Source: Sulfopaludibacter sp963835555 (GTDB lineage Bacteria; Acidobacteriota; Terriglobia; Bryobacterales; Bryobacteraceae). Taken from it: a DNA stretch of 64,000 bases. Position numbers and translations under genes: made by a program. This document shows positions 39,173 to 49,143 of the stretch, in pieces; positions within the stretch are counted from its first letter, which is position 1, and every line of letters begins with the position of its first letter. A model generated the notes under the pieces. That model was not told the DNA's origin. It ran no database searches and saw nothing but the letters and a program-made list of their open reading frames with translations. The stretch covers positions 90,583 to 154,582 of the forward strand of contig CAWIGC010000003.1 of NCBI GenBank assembly GCA_963835555.1, written 5' to 3'.

Positions 39173-39895
39173 ATGCGTTTCACCGGTATTTTCTTCGTTC
39201 TCTCAATCGCCGCCACTGCTCAAGTGCATACGCTTCAGGACGGCACGCCGGTGCGGCTTCGCCTCGGCCGAACCATCTCTTCCGCCACTGCGCACGTCAA
39301 CGAAACCGTGGATTTCGAAGTCACCGAACCCGTGATTAGCCGGAACTACGTCGTGATTCCGAAAGGGGCAGTTGCGCTCGGCCGAGTCACCAAGGCGGAG
39401 CGCAAACGCCGCTTCGGCCGCGGCGGCGCCCTTGAAATCAGCGTCGACTCCGTGCGCCTCGCCACTGGACAATCCATCCCTCTGCGAGCCACCCGCGAAA
39501 GGGGAGAAGGCGACATGAGCGGAGCCCGCGTAGCCGCCACCATCGCAGCGTCGCCCGTGTTGGTGTGGGTGAAAGGCAAGGACGTGACCTTCCAAAAAGG
39601 GATTGACACCACCGCGTATGTCAGCGGCGATGCACGGCTCGAGGAATCCAGTCCGAGCGGCGATTCTCGGGCGGATGCTATGGCCGATCGCGGGAGCGCC
39701 ACCGGCGCTGTGCTCACCAATGCCGACATCGTGCACATGCAAAAGGCCGGACTCTCCGACGAGATCACTTTGCGCACGATCTCCAGCTCGCCAGCCAACT
39801 TCGACATTGGCGCCCAGGACCTGATCAGATTGAAGGAAGCCGGCGTAAGCGAGAAGGTCATCAACGCGATGGTACAGAAGTCCGGCAGCCGCTAA
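39173..39895 (+). CDS. Secreted hypothetical protein with beta domain and SHOCT-like tail
   Basis: About 240 residues from the ATG at 39173, which starts a signal peptide (MRFTGIFFVLSIAATAQ). The first part is a beta-rich domain (GTPVRLRLGRTISSATAHVN … VVIPKGAVALGRVTKAER) common in Acidobacteriota. The C-terminal 50 residues hold two helical repeats, VLTNADIVHMQKAGLSDEITL and QDLIRLKEAGVSEKVINAMV, the pattern seen in short oligomerisation motifs. Function unknown. An in-frame ATG at 39149 would add eight residues but spoil the signal peptide. Confidence 0.7.
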   Translation: MRFTGIFFVLSIAATAQVHTLQDGTPVRLRLGRTISSATAHVNETVDFEVTEPVISRNYVVIPKGAVALGRVTKAERKRRFGRGGALEISVDSVRLATGQSIPLRATRERGEGDMSGARVAATIAASPVLVWVKGKDVTFQKGIDTTAYVSGDARLEESSPSGDSRADAMADRGSATGAVLTNADIVHMQKAGLSDEITLRTISSSPANFDIGAQDLIRLKEAGVSEKVINAMVQKSGSR

Positions 39896-40017
39896 CCTGA
39901 GTGGGTACTGAGGTCGCACGAACCACGTTTCTGCCGCCTCAACCAGCCAGAGAGGCTGCGTCAACTGTTCGAATTTGCGGCAAACCAGTGAAGTCGAAAG
40001 CCTTAGTCTAAGCCGCG

Positions 40018-41338
40018 CTACATTTCGGGATGGATCAAAGCCCCGTATACCGGCGGGCGGCTCATATGGTTCATCTGAGGTTGGCCGTTGCCGAACATTC
40101 TCTGGGTCATTCCAATGAAGACGAGGTCGTTTGCCGGATCGGCCCAGAACCACGTAGCGGCGGCGCCTTCCCAGTAAAACGTGCCCTTTCCGACGACCTC
40201 GTCGGCAGCCGGCGGATCGTTGTACACCGCGAGATCATAGCCCCATCCATGTCCCGGCCGCATCACCGCATTTCCGATCGAGAATTCACCAGTCATCAGT
40301 TTGGGCGATAAGTGATTCGAGGTCATCAGAGTCCACGGTGGCCGGAGCGAGAATGCGCGCACCGTCCAGTTCGCCGTGGTTCAGCAGCATCTGGGCGAAC
40401 CGCGCGTAGTCCCTCGCCGTGGAAACCAGACCGCCTCCTCCCGAAGGCGCTGCCGGCATCGACACATAATCAGCTCTTGGCCCCGAGGCTGCGCCCGTCA
40501 AGACAAGCTTCCCGTCCGGGCCTCCGGAGTAGAGCGTCGCAAACCTCGAACGTTTCTCTTTGGGCACGAAAAATCCGGTATCCGTCATCCGAAGCGGCTT
40601 GAAGATCCGTTCCTCCATGAACTCCGGTAGCGGCTTCCCCGAGATCTTCTCGATAAGGTAACCCTGGATGTCCATCGACACGCTGTATACCCACTTCTGC
40701 CCCGGCTGGTAAAGCAGGGGTATGCCGGCGAGGCGCTGCATCATTTCGTGCAGATTGGCCGTCCCGGACCAGACCTTGGCCATATATAACTTGTCGACCG
40801 GCGTCGAACCGAACATCCCATAGGTAAAGCCGGCGGTGTGCGTCATCAGTTCGGCCAGTGTGGGCGGGTGGACCGGCGGTTCGGTGATCGTCGCGCCGTT
40901 CGCATCGACTCCTTTAAATACCTTCAAATCCGCGAACTCGGGGATGTATTTCGAGATGGGATCGGACGGATGCCACTTGCCTTCCTCGTAAAGGATCATC
41001 ATGGCGACGCCGGTGACCGGCTTGGTCATCGAGTAGATCCGAAAGATCGTGTCGTTTGTCATGGGAGCGCCGGATGCCAGATCCTTCACGCCATAAGACC
41101 CTTCCTCTACCAACTTGCCGTGGCGCATGAGCAGCGTAACCACGCCGGCCAGGCTCTTTTCGTCCACGGTGCGCTGCATGGCTTCGTGGAGCCGGCCCAG
41201 CCTTTCCGAGGAGAAGCCCAGCGACTCGGGCTTTGGGTGCGTTGCCTGAGCCAAGGCGAAAACCGGCGCCAAAACAAGAACAGACAGGAGCGTGAGAGTC
41301 TTACCAGGGGCGGCTTTGTGGCACACAGTGGATTCCAT
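40018..41338 (-). pseudogene. Secreted serine hydrolase (beta-lactamase fold), frameshifted
   Basis: The first 330 residues hold a signal peptide (LTLLSVLVLAPVFALAQ), the SxxK nucleophile (FRIYSMTKPVTG) and the family segments LMTHTAGFTYG, WVYSVSMDIQG (Tyr base) and GGGLVSTARDYARFAQML. Near 40340 one extra base moves the rest, with the HxG-like GHGWGYDLAV and the end VYGALIHPEM, into another frame. Joined length is about 430 residues, normal for class C beta-lactamase-like esterases. The two halves fit with no loss, so this may be a sequence error. Confidence 0.82.
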
Positions 41339-41390
41339 GCATCGAATGATACCGTAGCCGCGGACCTGTCTCCCGCCGATGAACCGACGC

Positions 41391-44063
41391 TTATCCTACG
41401 TCGCGCAAGGCCGACATGGGATCGAGCCGCGCCGCCCGCCGCGCCGGAATGTATGCGGCCAGGGCGATTGCCGCTGCCAGCAGCACTGCGGCACCTGCCA
41501 GTTCGAGCGGATCGTTGGGATGAATGCCAAACAGCAGGCTTTTGACCAGGCGGCTGGCCGCCAGCGAGATGCCCAGCCCCGCCAGCATCCCGACGGCGGC
41601 AATCAGCGCGACACCGCGCAGCATCAGCCGGACTACCGATTGCCGCTGCGCGCCCAGCGCCATGCGAATTCCGATTTCGCCGCGCCTCCGCACCACGCTG
41701 TACGCCGTGGCGCCGTATAGCCCCACCATGGCCAGCAGCAGGGCAAGGGAGCCGAAGATGGTCGAGAGCAGCGCCACCATTCGAGGCTGCACCAGCGACT
41801 CTTTCACCTGCGTATCGAAATTACGGAATTCCAGCGAGATGCCATGGTCCACGCCGGCCACTGCGGCACGCAGGGAAGGAATCAGCGATTCCACCGCGCC
41901 GGCCGAACGGATGGCGTAGTGAACGTCGGGGAAGGGATCGGGATCCTGCGTGAGCGCCAGATAGGCGATACTGCGCGACGCCTCGTCGAGGCGGTTGTAC
42001 TTAGTATCTTTGACTACGCCGATCACCTGGCAGGTTTCCGGAACGCCCATGGTTTTGCCCAGCGGGTTCGCCGAGCCAAAAAATTTTCGCGCGGTCTCCG
42101 CGTTGATGATGATCACGCGCGGGGCGTTCAGATCGTCGTGCTCGTTGAATTCGCGCCCCATGAGCAGCGGTGTGTGCATGGTGGCGAAATAGCGCGAGGA
42201 GACGCGATTAAAGAAGACAATCGCATCGCCCCGCGACTTGGGCGTGAATCCTTCCACCTTCACCGGCGATGCCCAACCCTGGCGGCCGATCGGCGCGAGT
42301 TGATTAGTGGCGGCGGAAACAACCCCCGGCAGCGCACGGAAACGGTCCAGCAGTTGGCCATAGATCTGGTTGCGTTGCGGCGCGGTGGTGGCTTGCGGAA
42401 GGGTGACGCCCACCATCAGAATGTTGTGCCGGTCGAAGCCGCTGTCCACGGCCAGCAGGTTGCGCAGCGTGCCCAAAAACAGGCCCGCGCCGGCCAGCAG
42501 CACCAGCGAGAGGGCCACTTGCGCGGCCACCAGAGCCGAGCCGAGGTGGAATCGGGAGAAACCCTGGACCGATCCGCGCTCGTTCTCCTTCAGCGCATGA
42601 TTCAGCCCGATGCGCGTGGCCCGAATGGCCGGTGCGAGCCCGAACAGGAGTGCCGTCACAATGCCCGCCGCGACGGTGAAGGCCAGCAGGCGGAAATCCG
42701 GAGAGGTGTCGATATCGATGGGGTTGCCCGCCGTGGAAAGCATGTGTACCAGGACGCGGCTGCCCCACATGGCGAAAAGGAATCCCGCCGCCGTGCCGAG
42801 CCCGGCAAGGAGCAGGCTCTCCGTCATCAGTTGCCGCACCACGCGCCAGCGACTCGCGCCGATGGCCATGCGCACGGCCAGTTCGCGCTGCCGCGCGGCG
42901 GCGCGGGCCAGCAGCAGGTTGGCAATGTTGGCACACGCGATGAGCAGCACCAGCCCCACGGTGCCCATCAGTACGGGGAGCGCCGTCTGGTAACGGGTGC
43001 GCGTCAGCGAAAAGCCGAGAGCCGCGGGAACCAGGCGTAAGTGGGTCTTTAGGTATGCGGCCTGGTCTTCGGCACTCCGTTCTGCCGGCATGGTGGCGCG
43101 GAGGATTTCGGGCGTGACGGCGCGCAGGCGGTCATTGGCCTGCTGGATTGTCTGACCTGCCGGAATGCGGCCCATCATGCGCAGCCACCAATAATGGACG
43201 GGGTCGGCCGCCGCGTTGGGATGAAGGGTACCGAGAGAGCCGATGGGCACGGCGACATCGAAACGGCGGTCGATATCCAGTCCGGTAAACCACGGCGGCG
43301 TCACCCCCACGATCACGAACGGTTGCCGGTTCAGGTGGATGGTCTTGCCGATGACGCCGCGGTCGCCGGGAAAATTGCGCTGCCAGAAGCCGTAGCTGAC
43401 TACGGCCACTGCGCCATCGGGACCGCCGCCGGGCCGGTCGTCAGCGGCTGTGAAACCGCGGCCGATCATGGCGGGCACGCCCAACACCCGGAAGAAATCG
43501 CCGCTCACCCACATGCCCTGCGCCGGGTTCGTCTCACCGCCGTCGGCCAGGTTGAATGCCTCGGTGTCGAAGGCCAGAGTGCCGGAGAAGCTCTGCTGGC
43601 GATCGCGAATCTGATCCCAGATGAGCGTGTTCACTTCATCGTCGTCGCCGTCACCCATGTGGATCTGCACCAGCGCCCGCGGGTCGGCCACCGGCAGAGT
43701 GCGCAGCATCACAGCGTTGATGATGCTGAAAATCGCCGTGTTAGCCCCAATGCCGAGCGCCAGAGAGAGCACGGCGGTGGCTGTGAATCCGGGATTGGCG
43801 GCGAGTGACCGGGTCCCATAGGCGATGTCTTTGCGGAGGTTGTCGAGCATGGTCCAGCCCCAGGCTTCGCGGCTGACTTCCCGGAGGCGGGTGGCATTGC
43901 CGAACTGGCGGCGCGCGGCGGCAGCGGCTTCGGATGAGCTCTGGCCGGAACCGCGGTTATCGGCGGCGCGCATTTCCATGTGGAGGCGCATCTCTTCGGC
44001 CAGGTCGCGATCGAACCGGCCGGCGAAGAAAAGGAAGCGGAGCCGGCGGAGGAAGTCTCCCAT
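41391..44063 (-). CDS. ADOP-family permease with prefix domain, intact
   Basis: An 890-residue membrane protein. It begins with a roughly 80-residue soluble prefix (FDRDLAEEMRLHMEMRAADN … ARRQFGNATRLREVSREAWG), found in many such permeases. The first MacB/FtsX unit follows (FTATAVLSLALGIGANTAIFSI, ACANIANLLLARAAARQRELAVRMAIGAS), then the second (VVRRRGEIGIRMALGAQ, ending RLDPMSALRDVG). No ATPase is adjacent. It sits 37 bp upstream in coordinates of the next, frameshifted ADOP copy, which is transcribed first on the same strand. The two are tandem paralogues, but their cores differ clearly. Confidence 0.9.
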   Translation of the reverse strand: MGDFLRRLRFLFFAGRFDRDLAEEMRLHMEMRAADNRGSGQSSSEAAAAARRQFGNATRLREVSREAWGWTMLDNLRKDIAYGTRSLAANPGFTATAVLSLALGIGANTAIFSIINAVMLRTLPVADPRALVQIHMGDGDDDEVNTLIWDQIRDRQQSFSGTLAFDTEAFNLADGGETNPAQGMWVSGDFFRVLGVPAMIGRGFTAADDRPGGGPDGAVAVVSYGFWQRNFPGDRGVIGKTIHLNRQPFVIVGVTPPWFTGLDIDRRFDVAVPIGSLGTLHPNAAADPVHYWWLRMMGRIPAGQTIQQANDRLRAVTPEILRATMPAERSAEDQAAYLKTHLRLVPAALGFSLTRTRYQTALPVLMGTVGLVLLIACANIANLLLARAAARQRELAVRMAIGASRWRVVRQLMTESLLLAGLGTAAGFLFAMWGSRVLVHMLSTAGNPIDIDTSPDFRLLAFTVAAGIVTALLFGLAPAIRATRIGLNHALKENERGSVQGFSRFHLGSALVAAQVALSLVLLAGAGLFLGTLRNLLAVDSGFDRHNILMVGVTLPQATTAPQRNQIYGQLLDRFRALPGVVSAATNQLAPIGRQGWASPVKVEGFTPKSRGDAIVFFNRVSSRYFATMHTPLLMGREFNEHDDLNAPRVIIINAETARKFFGSANPLGKTMGVPETCQVIGVVKDTKYNRLDEASRSIAYLALTQDPDPFPDVHYAIRSAGAVESLIPSLRAAVAGVDHGISLEFRNFDTQVKESLVQPRMVALLSTIFGSLALLLAMVGLYGATAYSVVRRRGEIGIRMALGAQRQSVVRLMLRGVALIAAVGMLAGLGISLAASRLVKSLLFGIHPNDPLELAGAAVLLAAAIALAAYIPARRAARLDPMSALRDVG

Positions 44064-44100
44064 AGCTAGACTATGGCAGAGATCCCGCGGACTGTCAATC

Positions 44101-46457
44101 TCACTCGGCGCGCAGGGTGTCCATGGGGTTGATGCGCGCCGCGCGCCGCGAAGGAATCCACGCCGCAGCCAGAGAGGCCAGAGCCACTACCGCAAGCCCC
44201 GCGATGTACGCCGCCAGGTCGAAGCTCCGCAGCATGAAGAAGGCAACGCTGAGCAGTTTGGCCAGCGCCAGCGAGGCTGCGAGGCCGCACGCCAGCCCTA
44301 TCATCGCCAAGCGTCCCGATTGCTCCCAGCACCAACCGGATCACGGCCCCGGGCGAAGCCCCCAAGGCCATGCGAATTCCGATTTCACGCGCGCGCCGGC
44401 CCACCAGGTAAGCCATGACGCCGTACATTCCGGAGATTGTAAGCAGCAGCGCCACTCCGCCCAGCACCAGCGAAATGACCATGGCGGCGCGGAACGGATA
44501 GACCTGCAGCGCGAACGAGTCTTCCACGGCCACCGCCAGCGAACCGCGATCCGGCAGGACGTCCGTGAGGGATTGTTCCATCAATTCGCGCGCTTTGCCG
44601 GAATCCGTCCTCGCGCGTACGATCAACGTTCGCGCTGACTGCGCGCCAAGTTCGGTGGGGAAGTACACCATGCTCCGGTCGGGCCCATCGAACAGCATGC
44701 CGCTGACCACGTCCGGGGCCACGCCGATCACCACCGAACGGGTGTGGAAGTCCGGCGCATCGATGGTCTTGCCCAAGGCGTCCTGCCCGGGCCAGAAGCG
44801 CGCCGCCGTTGCCTGGCTGACGATCGCGACGGATGTCTCGCCGGAGCGGAAATTGCGGCCTCGCCGAATGGGAATATGGAGCACGTCGAAGTATTCCGGC
44901 GAGACATTGTTATAGCCCGAGGTCTCCGCATGAGTCCTGCCTGATGGAATGAGCGGCGTGGAACGCACTCGCCCGCTGAGCGGCGCGCGCAGGGCCACGG
45001 CTACATTCGCGACCCAGGGCTGGGTCGTCCAGATGGCGCGCCAGTTTCGCGGCGTCGGCGCCCGCAGTGCTGCTGAAGATCAGCGGGGACACCACGCCTC
45101 GTGTGTCGTACCCTACTTCCAGGCGCCGGAGCGCCGCGCTGTTGCGCAACAGGATCCCGGTGAGCACCAGGAGCAGCAGGCACACAGCCACCTGGCTCAC
45201 CACCAACGCGCCGCGCAGGCGTGTAGAGCGGAAGCGCGCGCTGAACTCTCCGCGCAATGCCCCCACCAGACTGATGCTGGTGGCTTGCAGGGCCGGAGCC
45301 AGCCCCGAAACCACCGTCACCACCGCCGCGGAGAGAAGCAGGAAAAACAGCACCCGCCGGTCCGCCGTCAGCGGCGCCAGCACGACGAGCCCGGCATACG
45401 ACCTGGGCATGGTGGAGACCAGCAGGCGCTGTACGGCGCCGAGTCCCAGGGTGGATACGGCGAAGCCCGTCAGCCCGGCCAGCGCGGCGAGCAGCAGATT
45501 CTCCGAGAGCAACTGGCGGATGAGCCGCCCGCGGGCCGCGCCAAGAGACAGCCGGACGCCGATCTCGCGCTGGCGCGCCAGGGCGCGGGCCAGCATCATG
45601 CTGGTAACGTTGGCGCAGCAGATCGCCAGCACCAGCCCGAACACTACCAGCAGCGGAGAGAATACCGCCAGCGTCTTGGCATCGAGCACCACGGGCGTGG
45701 CTCGCGAGGTCAGGTCCGCACCGATCGCGCGGTCAGTCTCCGGCAGTTGTGCGGTGAGATTCCGGGCCAGGACGCTGAGGGACGCGCGGGCCTGCGCGGG
45801 TGCGATGCCCGGGCGCAATCGACCCACGATGGCATAGCGGTCCGCGCCCGGCGCCACGGCGTTCTGCATGCTGACAGGAACGTAAAAGTCGGGTGGCGTA
45901 TCCCCGGGCGGCATGCCATCGAATTCGCTTTGACACACGCCGGCAATTTCGAGCGGATTGCCGTTCACCAGGAGTTTGCGGCCAACGGCGGCGGGATCGC
46001 CGTCGAACATCGATTGCCACAAGCGATAGCTCAGCACGGCCACGGAGCGGTCGTCCGGCAGGATGGGGCGGCCCAGCGCCATCTTGACGCCTAGCATGGG
46101 GAAATAGTTGCCGCTCACCAGGACGCCCTCCAGACTGCGCGTGCCCACGCGCGTTCCGAAGGAACTGGCGGCAAGGGCATCGGCAAAGACGGGCGCCTGC
46201 GCGCGAACCTGCCGATACCGGTCCCAATCGAAGTTGGCGTACCTGTTCCCCCTTGTTACGAAGCTCAGTTGATAGAGGCTGTAGGGCTGGTTCACCGCCA
46301 CGGGACGCAGCACATAGGCATCGAACAGCGTGAACAGCATGGTGTTCAAACCCAGGCCCGCTCCCAGCGTCAGGACCGCCGTGACGGCGAAGACCGGCGA
46401 GCGGCGAAGCGTGCGCATGGCATAGTGGATATCCTGCGCGAGTGTTTCGAACGGCAT
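44101..46457 (-). pseudogene. ADOP-family permease, two frameshifts
   Basis: From the ATG at 46457 (GAGGGG upstream) the frame gives a normal start (MPFETLAQDIHYAMRTLRRS), the first FtsX block (AICCANVTSMMLARALARQREIGVRLSLGAA) and part of the second core. One extra base near 45000 shifts to VALRAPLSG … GYNNVSPEYFDVLHIP. Another near 44310 shifts to the last helix, MAMIGLACGLAASLALAKLL, ending INPMDTLRAE. Skipping both bases restores about 785 residues, so only two single-base changes stop this gene from being intact. Upstream tandem partner of the ADOP gene ending at 41391. Confidence 0.83.
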
Positions 46458-46523
46458 TCGATTCCCCTCACAAGCCTGACGCGGCAATCCCGCGATGTTT
46501 AGCGCCTGTTGTAAGCTAGGTCC

Positions 46524-47732
46524 GTGTTAACCAAAACGTTCGCCCTTCCCTTCCTGGCGGCGGTGGCGCTGGCCCAGCCTGTGATCCTCAGGACCGGCAC
46601 GCTGATCGACGGCAAAGGCCGCGTGCTCCGCAACCAGGAGATCACGGTGGAGAACGGCCGCATTACCCATGTAGGCGCCGCCACGCACAAGCCCACGATC
46701 GACCTGAGCGGGCTCACCGTGACGCCGGGATGGATCGATACGCACGTCCACCTGGGCTGGTATTTCAATAAGGAAGGCCGCCTGGAAACCGGACCCGGAC
46801 GCGCCGGCAAAACCACGCCGCAGCAGGCCGCGCTTTTCGCCGCCGCCAACGCGCGCGCCACCTTAATGGGCGGATTCACCACGGTGCAATGTCTGGGCAT
46901 GGCGATCGAAGGCGACATCCGCTATATGACCGCGAACGGCGCATTGGATGGGCCGCGCGTGCTCACCAGCCTGCGCACCATCGATGAGCGCACCGGCACG
47001 CCGGAGCAGATCCGCGCCTTCGTCCGCAAGGCCAAAGAGGACGGCGCGGACGTAGTAAAGCTGTTCGCCACCGCCAGCATTCGCGATGGCGGCAAAATGA
47101 CCATGACCGTGGACCAGATCAACGCGGCCTGCGGCGAAGCCAAAGCCGTGGGACTGCGCGCCGCCGTGCATGCGCACGCGTCCGACGGCGCCACCGCGGC
47201 CATCAATGCCGGCTGCACCAGCATCGAGCACGGCACCTTTCTGGACGATGCCACGCTGGACCTGATGGCGCAGCGCGGCGTCTACTTCGACCCCAATTTC
47301 CTGGTGCTGCACAATTATCTGGAGAACAAGCCGCACTTCCTGGGCATCGGCAACTATACCGAAGAAGGCTTCGCTTCCATGGAAAAGGGACTGCCGCTGG
47401 TGGCCGACGTGATCCGCCGCGCCCGCGCGCATCACGTGAAGATCGTGCTGGGGACCGATGCCGTGGCCGGGTCGCACGGCCGCAATGCCGAAGAGTTCAT
47501 CTATCGCGTAAAGGATGGCGGAGAAAAACCGATGGATGCGCTGATCAGCGGCACCAGCATGGCGGCGGAATCGCTGGGGATGGCCGACAAGATCGGCTCC
47601 ATCGCCGAGGGCATGCAGGCGGACCTGGTGGCGGTGGATGGCAATCCGCTGGACGACATCACGGCGGTCCGCCGCGTGGTGTTTGTGATGAAGGGCGGCA
47701 CGGTGTACAAAAATTCGCCCTTGCCGCGCTAA
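46524..47732 (+). CDS. Secreted metal-dependent amidohydrolase (imidazolonepropionase/prolidase-like)
   Basis: A 402-residue protein from a GTG start, with a short signal peptide (FALPFLAAVALAQ). Amidohydrolase features are PGWIDTHVHLGW (HxH), the Lys in VVKLFATASI, and the metal His residues in AAVHAHASDG and SIEHGTFLDD. The catalytic Asp is in VLGTDAVAGSHG. The usual C-terminal beta-sandwich reads GMQADLVAVDGNPLDDI. This subgroup includes imidazolonepropionase-like and Xaa-Pro dipeptidase-like enzymes; the substrate is unknown. It is divergent from the frameshifted ADOP gene. Confidence 0.85.
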   Translation: MLTKTFALPFLAAVALAQPVILRTGTLIDGKGRVLRNQEITVENGRITHVGAATHKPTIDLSGLTVTPGWIDTHVHLGWYFNKEGRLETGPGRAGKTTPQQAALFAAANARATLMGGFTTVQCLGMAIEGDIRYMTANGALDGPRVLTSLRTIDERTGTPEQIRAFVRKAKEDGADVVKLFATASIRDGGKMTMTVDQINAACGEAKAVGLRAAVHAHASDGATAAINAGCTSIEHGTFLDDATLDLMAQRGVYFDPNFLVLHNYLENKPHFLGIGNYTEEGFASMEKGLPLVADVIRRARAHHVKIVLGTDAVAGSHGRNAEEFIYRVKDGGEKPMDALISGTSMAAESLGMADKIGSIAEGMQADLVAVDGNPLDDITAVRRVVFVMKGGTVYKNSPLPR

Positions 47733-47768
47733 AGGTTGACAGACGACAGAAGGCGATCGTCCGTCCCA

Positions 47769-48065
47769 CTACTTCACTTGAATGTCCGTCACGTAGTATG
47801 CAGGGTCTTTCACTACGGCGGTGGCGTGAATTTTGTCGCCGACGTGGAGCTTGGCGAATTCCGAATCGGGCTTGATGGGGTACTCCATGGTCATGGCGTC
47901 CATCCAGTCGCCGATTTTGCCGGCCTGAATGGTGGCCGTTTTACTCGCGGGGTCCAGCGCCAGGATCGCGCCATCGAACTGGTATCGTTTTTCCGCGCCG
48001 CCGGTGCTCCCGCATCCCGCCAGGACAAGGGCCGCCAGCAACACGAGGCAGATTCGTCTGATCAT
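47769..48065 (-). CDS. CusF-like copper-binding lipoprotein
   Basis: A 98-residue protein from the ATG at 48065. The N-terminus is a lipoprotein signal with lipobox LAGC. The mature part is a small OB-type beta-barrel with FDGAILALDPASKTATI and WMDAMTMEYPI. The Met-rich MTMEYPI segment is the hallmark of the CusF family, whose Met/His/Trp site binds Cu(I) in the periplasm. No efflux pump gene is adjacent, so it may buffer copper or serve another redox protein. Its ATG overlaps the stop of the preceding small gene (TGATG). Confidence 0.8.
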   Translation of the reverse strand: MIRRICLVLLAALVLAGCGSTGGAEKRYQFDGAILALDPASKTATIQAGKIGDWMDAMTMEYPIKPDSEFAKLHVGDKIHATAVVKDPAYYVTDIQVK

Positions 48066-48352
48066 CACCTCACATCGTCGCACGAAGGAGCGGGCGGCGC
48101 GACAATGCCGGCTGCCGGATTTTTGAGCGGCGCCGGGTGGAAGATCATGCGATCGTCGGTCGCATCCTTCTTCAGTACGTTGGTCAAGGGAATGGCGCAC
48201 TTCTGCCCCGGCGCCAGCCGCATCCTGGTCACAGGGTTGCGAAGGGGCAGTTTGAACTGTTGGAAGTATCGCGGCAGATTGGGCGGACGCCAATCCCGCG
48301 GTTGCGCCATCACGGCGCCGCTCATAAGAACCGCAAGAGTCACGTAGCGCAT
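48065..48352 (-). CDS. Small secreted protein coupled to the CusF-like gene
   Basis: A 95-residue protein with a signal peptide (MRYVTLAVLMSGAVMAQ) and a Pro-rich mature part (PLRNPVTRMRLAPGQKCAIPL … MIFHPAPLKNPAAG). It has two Cys residues. The stop overlaps the start of the CusF-like gene, so both are made together. No family recognised. The Met/His content is modest, so a metal role is only suggested by the partner. Confidence 0.65.
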   Translation of the reverse strand: MRYVTLAVLMSGAVMAQPRDWRPPNLPRYFQQFKLPLRNPVTRMRLAPGQKCAIPLTNVLKKDATDDRMIFHPAPLKNPAAGIVAPPAPSCDDVR

Positions 48353-48381
48353 TTGTGCTAAGCTCCCACTTGTCTGAACCG

Positions 48382-49143
48382 ATGGATCACATCGAAATCG
48401 ACTTCCCGGTGGAGCCGTTCCGTTCGGTTCCGCGCCTGCTGCTGCGATCGGCCCTGCTGTTCGGCTCCAACCTGCCGTTCATTGCCGGGGTTACCCTGCT
48501 GGTGTTCCTGCCGGCCACACTGGTGCTGCAATTCTGCTATTCGCTGCTGAATGTCCCGAGCAGCGGGATCCTTTCATATTTTTTGATGACGGCGGGCGAT
48601 CTGGTACTTTCGGCCCTCGCCGTCCCCGCCGTCCTCTACGGGCTGACCCTGAAACTGCGCAATGGCAAGCTGCCGCCGCTGGCCGATTCAATGGGCTGGG
48701 GCCACCGGCAGTGGGGCAAAATGCTGTGGAACACCTTCAAAATGGAGGTGAGTATCCTGCTGGCCTCTCTGTTGCTGATCGTCCCCGGCGTCATTACGGC
48801 GATCGACCTGATCTTCACGGAGGCGATTGTGGCGCTGGAGGCCGATCGCACCACGGACGTGCGGGAGCGCACCCGCTCCCTGGCACGGGGACACCGCTGG
48901 CGCATTTTCTTCGCCATGCTGCCGCTCACCGTGCTGGGAATGCTGGGCAGCATGTTGGTGCTGAAGGCGCTGGAGGGCGCGGCGAATTCCCATCTGTTAC
49001 TCGCGGTGGCCGACAGCCTGCTCACCGTGGTGAGCCAACTCACGACCGTAGCAGTGCTGTTGATTTACCTGGGCCTTATTGAGCCCAAACCGTTAGCGGC
49101 AACTGCACGGAAGACGTCCGCGAGGGCTCGACGCGCACCCTGA
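48382..49143 (+). CDS. Integral membrane protein, glycerophosphodiesterase-membrane-domain-like
   Basis: A 253-residue protein from ATG 48382 with about six membrane helices, such as LPFIAGVTLLVFLPATLVLQF, LLASLLLIVPGVITAIDLIFTE and AVADSLLTVVSQLTTVAVLLI. The segment LIFTEAIVALEADRTTDVRERTRSLARGHRWRIF is typical of the YciC/GDPD-membrane-domain superfamily, which otherwise lacks a known function. A basic tail ends the protein. The last 68 bp overlap the 3' end of the convergent gene, an unusually long overlap; an earlier stop masked by an error is possible. Confidence 0.72.
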   Translation: MDHIEIDFPVEPFRSVPRLLLRSALLFGSNLPFIAGVTLLVFLPATLVLQFCYSLLNVPSSGILSYFLMTAGDLVLSALAVPAVLYGLTLKLRNGKLPPLADSMGWGHRQWGKMLWNTFKMEVSILLASLLLIVPGVITAIDLIFTEAIVALEADRTTDVRERTRSLARGHRWRIFFAMLPLTVLGMLGSMLVLKALEGAANSHLLLAVADSLLTVVSQLTTVAVLLIYLGLIEPKPLAATARKTSARARRAP

